64,000 bases of DNA from an uncultured Sediminibacterium sp. (GCF_946481145.1 NZ_CAMLMJ010000007.1:62001-126000), one strand, 5' to 3'. Positions 26,322-35,887 are shown, counted from the stretch's first letter. Notes: a model not told the origin generated them from the letters alone. Program-made: numbers and translations.

Positions 26322-27365
26322 TTATTCGGGAGTTTTCTGCTTATGTAACCATGGTCCCAAATGAGCAGTAATTTGCTGGGTTTCAATAATAAATCCATCA
26401 TGGCCATAAGTTGATCCAATTTCTACAAGTGTAGCATTGGGAAGGTGCTGCTTCATAAATCTTTGTTCGTCTACCGGACAAAGTATATCACTATCGATAC
26501 CAATAATTAATACAGGTTGCTTAATACGATGTAAGGCTTCTATTAAATCGCCTCCCCGCTTGCGGGCGAGGTGGTGGCTGTCCATCGCTTTGGTCAGCAG
26601 CCAGTATGAATATGCATTGAATCTTTTCACCAGTTTTTCACCCTGGTAATTGATATATGAAGATGCCCGGAATCCATCAATTTTTTCAGGATCGGGATCG
26701 GTTTGTGCTTCCTGAAATATTCCATAATTCCGATAGGTAAGCATGCCTATGGCACGGGCTGCTTTTAACCCGGCAGCTCCTGCTTTTTCATCCGCATTTT
26801 TCCAGGTATAATCGGCTTCAATGGCAAGTCGCTGTGCTGTATGCACTGCAACTCCCCAGGCACTCTCAGATGGAGAAGTAGCAATTAAAAACATTTTTTC
26901 AATTACGGTTGGTTCCATCAGTGCCCATTCTAATGCCTGGTATCCGCCCATGCTTCCGCCAATCAGTAAGTGGATCGTATCAATTGAAAGGTGCTGCCTT
27001 AACAAAATATGCGCATTCACCATATCACGGATAGTTACCTGCGGAAAACTGCCATAGTAAGGAGCCGAGGTTTCCGGATTAATGCTCACCGGACCAGTTG
27101 TTCCATAACAAGAGCCGAGTATATTGGCACAAACAATGAAATATTCATCCGGATTAATCAAATAGCCTTCTCCAATTAAGCCCTTCCACCAATCGGCACA
27201 ATCGGCACTTGCGGTTAAGGCATGACAAACCCATACAACTTTCGAGGCATTACCTTTCCATGTGCCATAAGTATGGTAAGCTATAGTAAGCGCAGGTAAT
27301 GTAGAGCCGGATTCTAAAATAAAGGGCTCTTTACTATCAAAGTATTTCAATTGATTATTACTCAT
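26322..27365 (-). CDS. metX: Homoserine O-acetyltransferase
   Basis: A 347-residue alpha/beta hydrolase-fold acyltransferase in methionine synthesis, converting homoserine to its O-acetyl (or O-succinyl) ester. The nucleophile Ser is in LLIGGSMGGYQALEW, the family motif NILGSCYGTTGP is present near residue 82, and the Asp and His of the triad lie in IGIDSDILCP and YGHDGFIIET. It is divergent from the sulfhydrylase gene, with 94 bp between them, which fits control of both pathway genes from one intergenic region. No SAM riboswitch is recognisable there. Whether acetyl or succinyl is used cannot be settled by eye. Confidence 0.93.
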   Translation of the reverse strand: MSNNQLKYFDSKEPFILESGSTLPALTIAYHTYGTWKGNASKVVWVCHALTASADCADWWKGLIGEGYLINPDEYFIVCANILGSCYGTTGPVSINPETSAPYYGSFPQVTIRDMVNAHILLRQHLSIDTIHLLIGGSMGGYQALEWALMEPTVIEKMFLIATSPSESAWGVAVHTAQRLAIEADYTWKNADEKAGAAGLKAARAIGMLTYRNYGIFQEAQTDPDPEKIDGFRASSYINYQGEKLVKRFNAYSYWLLTKAMDSHHLARKRGGDLIEALHRIKQPVLIIGIDSDILCPVDEQRFMKQHLPNATLVEIGSTYGHDGFIIETQQITAHLGPWLHKQKTPE

Positions 27366-27459
27366 TCAACAGCAAAATAAGGGCAGGAGTGAATTACATT
27401 TGTAAAAATCTTGACAAATATCCCAATCATTCCATTTAATACCATTTTAAATAGTCAAC

Positions 27460-28623
27460 ATGCCCCATAAAATTACCAATGCCATCAGAACACAGATCGA
27501 AAGAACCAATGAAATGGAACATGCTTCTCCCCTGTTTCTGACTAGTAGTTTTTGTTTTGAAGATGCTGAATCTATGCGAGCCGCATTTGCAGATGAAACT
27601 GATGACAATATTTACAGTCGGTTCTCTAATCCAAGTGTACAGGAATTTGTTGACAGAATTTGTGTGTTAGAAGGAGCTGAAGCCGGTTATGCAACAGCTT
27701 CGGGCATGAGCGCTGTTTTCGGTTCATTTATGGCCTTGATGAAGCAGGGTGATCACCTGCTCTCCTGCAATTCCATTTTCGGCAGTACCCATACAGTTAT
27801 TTCAAAATACCTTCCTAAATATGGTATTGAGCATACTTATGTTGCAGCCTCGGCTACCGCCGATGAATGGGAAGCGGCCATAAAACCTAATACCAGGATG
27901 ATTTATCTGGAAACGCCCACCAACCCCGGACTGGATCTGCTTGATCTTGATATGATTGGCAAACTGGCTAAGAAGCATGGCATTATACTGAATGTAGACA
28001 ACTGTTTTGCTACGCCGGTTAATCAACGTCCTATTGAATTCGGTGCCGATCTGGTTGTTCATTCCGCTACCAAATGGATTGATGGTCAGGGTCGTGTATT
28101 GGGCGGTGTGGTTGTAGGTAAAAAAGAATTGATTAAAGATATCTACCTTTTTTGCAGAAGTACCGGTCCTGCGCTCTCTCCTTTTAATGCCTGGGTTTTG
28201 AGTAAAAGCCTTGAAACACTGGATGTTCGTATGGAAAGACATGCTTCCAATGCTTTGCATATTGCAACTGCATTGGAAAACCACCCTTCTCTTAGCTGGT
28301 TAAAATACCCTTTTCTCAAGAGTCACCCCCAATATGCTATTGCCCAAAAACAAATGGAAAATGGCGGGGGCATTGTTTGTTTTGAGCTAAAAGGCGGCAT
28401 AGAAGTAGGTCGCCGTTTTCTGGACAAGCTTCAGATACTATCCTTAACCGCCAACCTTGGAGATACCCGCAGTATTGCCTCCCACCCTGCCAGTACAACC
28501 CATGCCAAGCTTACGGAAGAGGAAAGACAGGCAGTGAATATCACGCCAGGACTGATCCGGATTTCAGTGGGTCTTGAGCATAAAGAGGATATTTTGGCAG
28601 ATATTTTACAGGCATTGGTCTAA
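27460..28623 (+). CDS. metZ: O-acetyl/succinylhomoserine sulfhydrylase (PLP-dependent)
   Basis: A 387-residue Cys/Met-metabolism enzyme. It shows YSRFSNPSVQEF near the N-terminus, the cofactor-binding TASGMSAVFGSF, the Asp in ILNVDNCFATP and the Schiff-base Lys in VVHSATKWIDGQGRVLGG (near residue 205). The C-terminal LTANLGDTRSIASHPASTTHAKL is diagnostic of the family. It adds sulfide to activated homoserine to give homocysteine. MetZ (succinyl) and MetY (acetyl) are hard to tell apart; the length and SATKWIDGQG loop favour MetZ. It is divergent from metX, so the two make the direct sulfhydrylation route to homocysteine. Confidence 0.92.
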   Translation: MPHKITNAIRTQIERTNEMEHASPLFLTSSFCFEDAESMRAAFADETDDNIYSRFSNPSVQEFVDRICVLEGAEAGYATASGMSAVFGSFMALMKQGDHLLSCNSIFGSTHTVISKYLPKYGIEHTYVAASATADEWEAAIKPNTRMIYLETPTNPGLDLLDLDMIGKLAKKHGIILNVDNCFATPVNQRPIEFGADLVVHSATKWIDGQGRVLGGVVVGKKELIKDIYLFCRSTGPALSPFNAWVLSKSLETLDVRMERHASNALHIATALENHPSLSWLKYPFLKSHPQYAIAQKQMENGGGIVCFELKGGIEVGRRFLDKLQILSLTANLGDTRSIASHPASTTHAKLTEEERQAVNITPGLIRISVGLEHKEDILADILQALV

Positions 28624-28693
28624 TAACCTTCTAATACTGATCGGTATTTCGTATAGAAATCATGGATATCTTTAAGGATTCGTAATCCTATTC

Positions 28694-29356
28694 ATGAAAT
28701 TGCTGAAAAAAACATATCTCGTTTTGTTATTGCTGACCGTTTTCCAGCAGATTGCTGCACAGGAAAGCTCCTCGTCTGCCTCCTTAATCAGGGATATTTA
28801 TAGCAATTGGTTTAATGACCGTCCATTTACTTACCAGGAATGTGATACTTTCTTCTATTCTAATAAGGTTGATTCGAATATTATCAATAAAGTAAAGGAG
28901 ACTTTCTTATCTGATAAAGTATATAAAGAGTGGGATCCCGATCAGGCTACTTATGTAAAAAGAAAAACCAGGTTTACGCTGGAAGAAAGAAGGTATATTG
29001 TAACACAACTGGATGCCATCAAAAAAATGAGCTGGCCACCAAAAATGTTTCCCTTTGCCTACATGATTCCCTTGGAAAATATTGATCCACTGCTTAGTAA
29101 AACAGACAATAGCAAATTAAAGCCGCAGCAGAAGATATGCATGGAGATACAACATTTCAGTGTGCCGTTCTTCTTACGAAATAACACACTCTGCTTTTTC
29201 TATCTCGGAAAAAGTAATATTTTCTCGAAAGAAGGTACTTTCTGGATTTATGAAAAGGTTGAAGGTGAATGGAAAAGACTGGCCAGTATTTATGAATGGT
29301 CTGCCGCTACCAAACTTAAATACAATAGCGAAATCGATTTCTTCAATTTACCGTAA
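28694..29356 (+). CDS. Secreted protein of unknown function
   Basis: A 220-residue protein with a Sec signal at about residues 1-22 (LLLLTVFQQIAAQ). The mature part has no motif I recognise. It is rich in aromatic and charged residues, with a helical first half (LIRDIYSNWFNDRPFTYQECD) and a beta-rich second half (ISVPFFLR-type strands around residue 155, and WIYEKVEGEWKRLASIYEW near the end). Only two cysteines are present after the signal. It probably acts in the periplasm. It is a single gene, 70 bp after metZ and convergent with the ThuA gene. Confidence 0.65.
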   Translation: MKLLKKTYLVLLLLTVFQQIAAQESSSSASLIRDIYSNWFNDRPFTYQECDTFFYSNKVDSNIINKVKETFLSDKVYKEWDPDQATYVKRKTRFTLEERRYIVTQLDAIKKMSWPPKMFPFAYMIPLENIDPLLSKTDNSKLKPQQKICMEIQHFSVPFFLRNNTLCFFYLGKSNIFSKEGTFWIYEKVEGEWKRLASIYEWSAATKLKYNSEIDFFNLP

Positions 29357-29368
29357 ATATTCTCCCCG

Positions 29369-30103
29369 TTATTTACCCATTGCATAAGTTATTCCGCCCA
29401 ACAGATGTTGCAGGAATAAAGGATCTGCATAGGATTCATGTGTATGACCTAATCCTGTATAAAAAGCCCTTCCACCATCAAAAGAATGGTACCAGCTAAT
29501 TGGGTGATTGGTTCCGTTTTCACCTCCGGTATAACTTGTTTCATCCAGTGTGATCAGAACTTTTAAACCTGGTTGGATATCTTTAAAATTATACCATTCA
29601 TCCCAGCGTTTCCAGGTATCTGGAAGATGTTTGGTAGCACTATGTTTCTTGTTCACAATATGCAATACTGCATCTTGTTGTTTTGGATGACTTTTAAAAT
29701 AAGCACCTACTAATTGATTATACCAGGGCCATTTGTATTCAGTATCAGTGGCTGCATGTATGCCTACAAAACCTTTCCCTTTTTTTATAAACCGTTGAAA
29801 TGCTGCCTGTTCTTCCTCATTCAATACATCCTGCGTTGTGCTTAAAAAAATTACTGCATCATATTTTGCCAACTGATCATCTGTAAATGGATCTGATGTT
29901 CTTGATGTATCAACTGTGAAATTATGCTGCTGCCCCAATAATTGAATGGCCGCTACACCAGTTGGTATTGACTCATGGTAATACCCCTTGGTTTCAAAAA
30001 ACACCAGGACAGATTTTGTCTTTTTAAATGGGGTCATCGATACCAGCAAACAACCCATCACAACTCCAATACAGATTGCCAGTCTGGATATATACTTTTT
30101 CAT
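29369..30103 (-). CDS. ThuA domain-containing protein
   Basis: A 244-residue protein from ATG 30103; the frame stays open 36 bases upstream from a TTG, but the signal peptide begins at 30103 (RLAICIGVVMGCLLVSM). The ThuA fold, a class I glutamine-amidotransferase-like domain, is visible as VLVFFETKGYYHESIP, DAVIFLSTTQDVLNEEEQAAFQ, GFVGIHAATDTEYKWPWYNQLVGAYF and FYTGLGHTHESYADP. ThuA-like proteins act in sugar catabolism in some bacteria and are common in Bacteroidota with Gfo/Idh/MocA and GMC oxidoreductases. Both partners occur within 5 kb. It is exported. The exact reaction is unknown. Confidence 0.87.
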   Translation of the reverse strand: MKKYISRLAICIGVVMGCLLVSMTPFKKTKSVLVFFETKGYYHESIPTGVAAIQLLGQQHNFTVDTSRTSDPFTDDQLAKYDAVIFLSTTQDVLNEEEQAAFQRFIKKGKGFVGIHAATDTEYKWPWYNQLVGAYFKSHPKQQDAVLHIVNKKHSATKHLPDTWKRWDEWYNFKDIQPGLKVLITLDETSYTGGENGTNHPISWYHSFDGGRAFYTGLGHTHESYADPLFLQHLLGGITYAMGK

Positions 30104-30225
30104 AAATAAGTTTGTAACAAGATACGCCGAAAAATACAATAAGTGCTATCAGACTAATCGGATATGGATCGGGAATATTGTTTACATTTATTTTTTACCG
30201 ACTAAAAAGATAAACCAACAGCTTT

Positions 30226-31401
30226 ATGAACAACAAAACCGGATCCTTACTGGCCTCCATGATGTTTTTCGAATATTTTATATGGGGTGCATGGTATGTT
30301 ACCATGGGAACCTATATGGGTACCCATTTAAATGCAACGGGTGTTGAAATAGGTGCCGCTTATAGCGCCCTGGCAATTGCCACTATGATCTCTCCATTTT
30401 TTGTTGGTATGATTGCTGACCGATATTTCGCTGCCCAAAAAATAATGGGTGTACTTCATTTAATAGGGGCAGTATTGCTTTTTCTCGCAACGCAAATAAC
30501 AGATAGCACCATATTCTATTGGGTAATACTTGGTTATTCACTATTATATATGCCTACCATAGCACTAAGTAATAGTGTAGCTTTTTCACAAATGACCGAT
30601 CCGGGTAAACAGTTCCCATGGATCAGGGTATTCGGTACGCTTGGCTGGATAGTTGCAGGAGTGTTGATTGGCCAGTTGGGAATTGAGAAAACAGCATCCA
30701 CTTTTTATATGGCCGCCGCAGTATCTGTTTGTCTTGGCCTCTTAAGTTTTGTGCTTCCAAATACGCCACCCAATGGTGCTGATGGTTCTGTTTCCAAAGC
30801 ATTGGGAACAGAAGCATTTGTGTTGTTTAAAGAGAAACCATACCTGATATTTTTTATCGCAGCCATTCTGGTTTGTATTCCACTCTCTTTTTACTATGGT
30901 TTTGCCAATCCTTTTCTGAATGAAATGAATTTTGAAAATGCTGCCAGTAAAATGACCTTGGGTCAGGTTTCAGAGGCAGTATTTATTCTCGCGATACCAT
31001 TTCTCTTTAACAGAATCGGCGTAAAAAATATGCTACTGTTGGGCATGAGTGCATGGATATTGCGTTATATATTTTTCGCTTATGGTGATGCTGGCTCGAA
31101 TAACTGGATGTTATATGCGGGAATTGTTTTACATGGTATTTGTTATGATTTCTTTTTCGTAACAGGATATATGTACACGGAGAAAAAAGCAGGTGCCAAA
31201 ATAAAAAATGCGGCACAGGGACTATTCACTTTCGCCACCTATGGTGTTGGTATGTTTATAGGAACATGGTTCAGCGGATATATTGTAGACCTCTATAAAA
31301 CAGGAGAAACACATAACTGGCTGAATATATGGTACGTTCCTGCCTACATAGCAATGGGCGTTCTGGTTTACTTTTTATTGTTTTTTAAAGAAAAGAAATA
31401 A
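30226..31401 (+). CDS. Nucleoside:H+ symporter / MFS permease (NupG type)
   Basis: A 391-residue membrane protein with about twelve hydrophobic segments. It has the nucleoside:proton symporter family start (LLASMMFFEYFIWGAWYVTMGTYM), FFVGMIADRYFAAQKIM after the second segment, and WIRVFGTLGWIVAGVLIG in the middle. NupG/XapB transport nucleosides; Bacteroidota homologues may instead carry sugars or sugar derivatives, which would fit the oxidoreductases next to it. It is followed by a Gfo/Idh/MocA gene on the same strand, separated by a heptamer array. Confidence 0.88.
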   Translation: MNNKTGSLLASMMFFEYFIWGAWYVTMGTYMGTHLNATGVEIGAAYSALAIATMISPFFVGMIADRYFAAQKIMGVLHLIGAVLLFLATQITDSTIFYWVILGYSLLYMPTIALSNSVAFSQMTDPGKQFPWIRVFGTLGWIVAGVLIGQLGIEKTASTFYMAAAVSVCLGLLSFVLPNTPPNGADGSVSKALGTEAFVLFKEKPYLIFFIAAILVCIPLSFYYGFANPFLNEMNFENAASKMTLGQVSEAVFILAIPFLFNRIGVKNMLLLGMSAWILRYIFFAYGDAGSNNWMLYAGIVLHGICYDFFFVTGYMYTEKKAGAKIKNAAQGLFTFATYGVGMFIGTWFSGYIVDLYKTGETHNWLNIWYVPAYIAMGVLVYFLLFFKEKK

Positions 31402-31407
31402 GCGATA

Positions 31408-31509
31408 GGTGAATGGTCTATGGTCAATGGTGAATTATTTATATTTTCGAACCGACCATTCACAATTGACCATTCACAACTGACAATTCACATCTCACAA
31501 ACATACACT
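31408..31509. repeat. Inverted heptamer array ending at the Gfo/Idh/MocA start codon
   Basis: Four 7-bp units GGTGAAT, GGTCTAT, GGTCAAT and GGTGAAT fill 31408-31435. After an 18-base spacer the right arm has eight units in unbroken register from 31454 to 31509 (GACCATT, CACAATT, GACCATT, CACAACT and so on, ending ATACACT), and the next base is the ATG at 31510. The arms are approximately reverse complements. The array encodes no protein, although it stays open in the downstream frame. Confidence 0.87.
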
Positions 31510-32700
31510 ATGAAAAAAATTGCCATGCTCGGTTCCGGTTTTATTGGTCGGTTTTATGCCGACTCTTTACAGGGTTACAGAAGCCGGGATAAAATCACCA
31601 GCATTTATTCACGCAGAGAGGAAAGTGCAAAAAAGTTTGCCGATGATTATCAATGCGATCATTGGACCACTAACATGGAAGAATCCATTGCGCATCCTGA
31701 TGTTGAGGTAGTATGTATTGCATTACCCAATAACCTCCATGAAGCTGCTGTTATGTTGTGCTGCAAACACAAAAAAGCAGTTATTACCACCAAACCTTTG
31801 GGACGCAATGCGGAAGAGGCTAAACGCATGCTACTTGCCGTAGAAGAAGCAGGTATTTTCAATGGATATCTTGAAGACCTGGTATATACCCCGAAATTTA
31901 TCAAGGCAATGGAAAGCGTTAAGAATGGCGCTTTAGGAAGGATACTATGGGCGAAATCAAGGGAAACACACCCTGGCCCACATAGTGACTGGTTCTGGGA
32001 TATTGAACAGGCAGGTGGTGGATGTATCCTTGACCTGGGATGCCATTGCGTAGAAATTACCAGAAGTTATATTGGTAAAGACATCAAACCAGTTGAAGTA
32101 ATGTGTTGGGCCGATACGCAGGTTAAACCAATAGATGCAGAAGACCATGCCATTGGATTGGTAAAATATGAAAACGGAGCGATTGGTCAGTTTGAAGTTA
32201 GCTGGACTTTTCGTGGCGGCCTCGATCTTCGTGATGAAGTGATGGGAAGTGAAGGTACCATTTGGATCAACAGTTTTCTACGTACCGGATTCGATATGTT
32301 TACTACAGGTAAAGGTGCAGACTACGTTGCTGAAAAAGCTGAAAGCAATACCGGATGGCTTTTCCCCGTTGGTGATGAACTGAATGAACTTGGGTATAAC
32401 CATATGTTTATGGACATGTTCAACGCCATGGAAAAAGGTATAGACCCTAAAGAAACATTTTATGACGGGTATGTTGTAAATGCGATCCTTGATGCAGCTT
32501 ACAAATCTGCTAAAACCAAACAATGGGAGCCTGTTGCATTAGACATCTGGCGTGGACAAACCGGATTAAGTAAAGGAAGTCATCTCGTTTCATTTGATGA
32601 CCAACATTACCTCATCAAAGAAGAAATGACCCATTTCGGAACTAAGAAATTAATCCTCAAAGACAAGCAGACAGGAAAGATTAGTGAGCGGATTATATAG
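31510..32700 (+). CDS. Gfo/Idh/MocA-family oxidoreductase
   Basis: A 396-residue NAD(P)-dependent sugar dehydrogenase-like protein from ATG 31510. The frame is open 90 bases further upstream, but that part is the heptamer array. The Rossmann motif AMLGSGFIGRFYAD lies at the N-terminus, the EKP-like motif reads VITTKPLGRNAEEAKRM, and the catalytic region includes ILDLGCHCVEITRSYIG. There is no export signal, so it is cytosolic. It is between a NupG-type permease and a convergent GMC oxidoreductase, suggesting oxidation of a sugar or sugar derivative. The substrate is not known. Confidence 0.9.
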   Translation: MKKIAMLGSGFIGRFYADSLQGYRSRDKITSIYSRREESAKKFADDYQCDHWTTNMEESIAHPDVEVVCIALPNNLHEAAVMLCCKHKKAVITTKPLGRNAEEAKRMLLAVEEAGIFNGYLEDLVYTPKFIKAMESVKNGALGRILWAKSRETHPGPHSDWFWDIEQAGGGCILDLGCHCVEITRSYIGKDIKPVEVMCWADTQVKPIDAEDHAIGLVKYENGAIGQFEVSWTFRGGLDLRDEVMGSEGTIWINSFLRTGFDMFTTGKGADYVAEKAESNTGWLFPVGDELNELGYNHMFMDMFNAMEKGIDPKETFYDGYVVNAILDAAYKSAKTKQWEPVALDIWRGQTGLSKGSHLVSFDDQHYLIKEEMTHFGTKKLILKDKQTGKISERII

Positions 32701-32706
32701 TGGAGT

Positions 32707-32790
32707 ATAGACCATAGTCCATAGTCAATAGACCATGGTAGGAAAACATTATAGATTTTCTCAGTTTAATTCTTACTATGGACCATGGTC
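32707..32790. repeat. Heptamer array between convergent oxidoreductase genes
   Basis: Five 7-bp units (ATAGACC, ATAGTCC, ATAGTCA, ATAGACC, ATGGTAG) occupy 32707-32741. Two facing units (TATGGAC, CATGGTC) occupy 32777-32790. The unit family is that of the arrays at 4265 and 57748. It could form an imperfect hairpin between the two gene ends. Confidence 0.8.
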
Positions 32791-32796
32791 TGCCCC

Positions 32797-34509
32797 CTAC
32801 AAATTCCCTTTCCTCAATTCAGCTACTGCATGGTCGGCGGCTCTGGCTGTTAGGGCCATGTAGGTGAGGGATGGGTTTTGACAGGCGGAGGATGTCATAG
32901 CAGCGCCATCTGTTACAAAAACATTTGGTGCATCCCATACTTGATTAAAACCATTAAGTACGGAAGTTTTGGGATCACGACCCATTCGGGCTGTGCCCAT
33001 TTCATGGATACCATGACCCAATGCATGGCCACTATCCCAAGTTCTGATATCTTTTACACCAGCAGCGTCAAGCATTGATTGCAGTTCTGCGATGATGTCT
33101 TTTCTCATTTTCAATTCATTCTCTTTCATCTCACAATCCATAGCCAGAACCGGTAAACCCCATTTATCTTTTTTCTGTTTGTCGAGCATGATCCTGTTTT
33201 CATGATAAGGTAATATTTCACCGAATCCAGTACCACCAATGCTCCAGTTACCTGGTTCAGTTAAGGTATCTTTAAAATCTGCTCCGATAGATAATTCGGC
33301 AACATCTCTGCTCCATCCTGCCCTGCTGGCACTTCCCTGGTATCCAAACCCACGGAGGTAATCACGTTTATCATTACCCATATTTACAAATCGGGGAATA
33401 TAAAAACCATTTGCCCTTCTGCCTGAATAATATCTATCATCAAATCCTTCAACCCTTCCTGAAGCGCCAAGGTTATAATGGTGATCCATTACATTATGTC
33501 CTAATTCGCCACTACTACTACCTAAGCCACCTGGCCAAATATCAGTAGCGCTATTGAAGAGTATCCAGGTAGAGTTTAGCGCAGAAGCATTAAGGAAAAT
33601 TATTTTTGCATTGTAGACATAGGTCTGATTATTTTCTGCATCAAGCACTTCAACGCCGGTCGCTTTTTTACTGTCTTTGTCGTAGATCAGTTTAGTGACT
33701 ATTGAAAATGGTCTCACGGTTAAATTTCCCGTTTTCATTGCTGCAGGTAAGGTAGATGATTGGGTGCTGAAATATCCTCCAAAAGGACAACCTTCCCAAC
33801 ACCTGTTTCTAAACTGGCATTGTGTCCTTCCTTCAATTGGCGCTGTAAGATTAGCCACCCTACCAATGATAAGTCGTCTGTTGTTGTTGTATGCTTTTTT
33901 AATTCTTGCTGCAACATCCTGTTCAACACAGTTTAATTCCATGGGAGGCAGAAACTGTCCATCAGGTAAATGCGCCAATCCTTCTTTTGATCCACTGATA
34001 CCTGCAAAACGCTCAACATAATCGTACCATGGAGCCATGTCTTTATAACGAATTGGCCAGTCTACTGCAATGCCGTCTTTTAAGTTTGCTTCAAAATCAA
34101 GATCACTTAAACGATAGCTCTGGCGTCCCCATAAAACGGAGCGACCACCTAATTGATAACTCCTCCACCAGGTAAAGGGTTTTATTTCTGTATAGGGACA
34201 ATCCTGTTCGTTTGCCCAATCATCCATTACCACTTCACTTGCGGCCCAACCTCTATGCAGCACGGGAAAAGCTTTTTTCTGTGCGGCAGTTGTTTTACCT
34301 CTATGTGGAATTTCCCAGGGATCTTTATTTGCAGTGTCGTAATCTTTTATATGCTCATAAGGTCTTCCTCTTTCCAGCATCAACACTTTTAGTCCTTTTT
34401 CTGTTAATTCTTTTGCGGCCCAACCACCGCTAATGCCTGAACCTACTACAATGGCATCAAAATTATTTTGATTATTGGCTTTGTTATTCAGGTATGCAGT
34501 ATCGGACAT
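32797..34509 (-). CDS. GMC-family FAD oxidoreductase
   Basis: A 570-residue flavoprotein of the glucose-methanol-choline family. The FAD Rossmann motif AIVVGSGISGGWAAKEL lies near residues 20-36, GGRSVLWGRQSYRLSD is the second flavin signature, and the active-site His and Asn are seen in HGIHEMGTARMG and SACQNPSLTYMAL near the C-terminus. No secretion signal is visible, though many relatives are exported. Typical Bacteroidota partners (gluconate dehydrogenase subunit 3, cytochrome c) are absent. Together with ThuA, permease and Gfo/Idh genes it suggests oxidation of a sugar or glycoside. Confidence 0.92.
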   Translation of the reverse strand: MSDTAYLNNKANNQNNFDAIVVGSGISGGWAAKELTEKGLKVLMLERGRPYEHIKDYDTANKDPWEIPHRGKTTAAQKKAFPVLHRGWAASEVVMDDWANEQDCPYTEIKPFTWWRSYQLGGRSVLWGRQSYRLSDLDFEANLKDGIAVDWPIRYKDMAPWYDYVERFAGISGSKEGLAHLPDGQFLPPMELNCVEQDVAARIKKAYNNNRRLIIGRVANLTAPIEGRTQCQFRNRCWEGCPFGGYFSTQSSTLPAAMKTGNLTVRPFSIVTKLIYDKDSKKATGVEVLDAENNQTYVYNAKIIFLNASALNSTWILFNSATDIWPGGLGSSSGELGHNVMDHHYNLGASGRVEGFDDRYYSGRRANGFYIPRFVNMGNDKRDYLRGFGYQGSASRAGWSRDVAELSIGADFKDTLTEPGNWSIGGTGFGEILPYHENRIMLDKQKKDKWGLPVLAMDCEMKENELKMRKDIIAELQSMLDAAGVKDIRTWDSGHALGHGIHEMGTARMGRDPKTSVLNGFNQVWDAPNVFVTDGAAMTSSACQNPSLTYMALTARAADHAVAELRKGNL

Positions 34510-34557
34510 GGCTAATCGTTTTGGGTGTATGTTTAAAAGCCATTTAAATTACGTCAT

Positions 34558-35796
34558 TCAGTCCAAATTACAAGCTAATTTAACCAGTACTTCCACTGCT
34601 TTTTCCATATCGTATACACCAACCCATTCATGCTTACTATGTATGGCTTGCATACCCGTAAATATATTCGCTGTTGGCAACCCCATAAAACTTAACCTGC
34701 TTCCGTCTGTACCTCCTCTTATTGGTTCTTTCTGAAGGGTTAAACCAGCAGCTTTATAGGCTTTTTCAGCCCTCTTGTTCACTTCAGGATATTGGTCGAG
34801 GATTTCCTTCATATTCCTGTATTGCTCTTTTATTTCAAAACTATAGGTAGCACCGGGGAAACGTTGCAATAGCTGTTCACACAAGTTTTGCAAACGTTCT
34901 TCATAAACAGCCAGTTTTGTTGTTTCAAAATCTCTGATGATAAATTCCACCTTTGCTTTTTCAGCTATTCCCTCCATGTGAACAGGATGAACAAAGCCCG
35001 CTCGTTTTTCTGTTGCTTCAGGACACCATTCATTAGTTGGCAACATTGCAAGCAATTCAGATACAATTTTTAGTGCATTCACCATCTTACCCTTTGCATA
35101 TCCTGGATGGGCGCTAACACCAAAAAAGGTAATTACCACACCATCGGCACTAAAGGTTTCATCTTCATAAGTTCCTAAAGCGCCTCCATCAAGTGTATAG
35201 GCAAAATCGGCACCGATTTTTTGGATATCTACTTTATCAGTTCCCCTACCCACTTCTTCATCTGGAGTAAACAATATCTTGATGGTTCCATGTGGCAGTT
35301 CTGGGTGAAGCATTAAATATTGTGCCATCTCCATTATTATAGCAACTCCACTCTTATCATCTGCGCCTAAAAGCGTTAATCCACTCGCAGTAATAATATC
35401 TTTTCCTATCTGTGTTTGCAGGTAAGGATAAGCTTCCATTGTAATTACCTGTGTAGGATCATCTGGTAAAATGATCGCTTGCCCCTGATAATTTTTATGC
35501 AATAATGGCTTTACACCTGTGCCGCTGCAATCAGGAGCAGTATCCACATGACTGCAGAAACAAATTACAGGAAGTTTTTCTGTGGTAGTGGCTGGTATAG
35601 TTGCATAGACATATCCATAATTATCCGTTTCTACCGTTTTAATACCTATCGCATGTAATTCATGGGCAAGTATTACTGACAAGTCTTTTTGTTTTTCTGT
35701 ACTGGGAAAACTTTCACTTTCCGGGTTGCTCTGCGTATCAACCTGTACATAACGCATAAACCTTTCTGCTACTGTAAATTGATATTGTTGAAACAT
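34558..35796 (-). CDS. pepT: Peptidase T (tripeptidase)
   Basis: A 412-residue M20B aminopeptidase that frees the N-terminal residue of tripeptides in the cytosol. From ATG 35796 (MFQQYQFTVAERFMRYVQV) the length agrees with the family (about 410); the upstream open stretch is not needed. Dizinc site residues are seen in CFCSHVDTAPD, LLGADDKSGVAII, FTPDEEVGRGTDKV, YTLDGGALG and MQAIHSKHEWV. The substrate-binding segment RGGTDGSRLSFMGLPTANI is intact. It is a single gene divergent from a membrane protein gene. Confidence 0.96.
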   Translation of the reverse strand: MFQQYQFTVAERFMRYVQVDTQSNPESESFPSTEKQKDLSVILAHELHAIGIKTVETDNYGYVYATIPATTTEKLPVICFCSHVDTAPDCSGTGVKPLLHKNYQGQAIILPDDPTQVITMEAYPYLQTQIGKDIITASGLTLLGADDKSGVAIIMEMAQYLMLHPELPHGTIKILFTPDEEVGRGTDKVDIQKIGADFAYTLDGGALGTYEDETFSADGVVITFFGVSAHPGYAKGKMVNALKIVSELLAMLPTNEWCPEATEKRAGFVHPVHMEGIAEKAKVEFIIRDFETTKLAVYEERLQNLCEQLLQRFPGATYSFEIKEQYRNMKEILDQYPEVNKRAEKAYKAAGLTLQKEPIRGGTDGSRLSFMGLPTANIFTGMQAIHSKHEWVGVYDMEKAVEVLVKLACNLD

Positions 35797-35887
35797 GCTG
35801 CAAAATAATAAAAACAAATGCCGTATAGCCGGATACTTGCAAATAAGCAATTCGTTTTATATTTTGTAAGCAATCAAAAACAACCAT

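Noticed and set aside
27366..27459. SAM riboswitch between metX and metZ
   Set aside because: The 94-bp gap has no recognisable SAM-I, SAM-II or related structure and is too short for two divergent leaders with an aptamer.
31420..31509. N-terminal extension of the Gfo/Idh/MocA protein
   Set aside because: It derives from the repeat array; the Rossmann start MKKIAMLGSGFIG at 31510 is the normal beginning.
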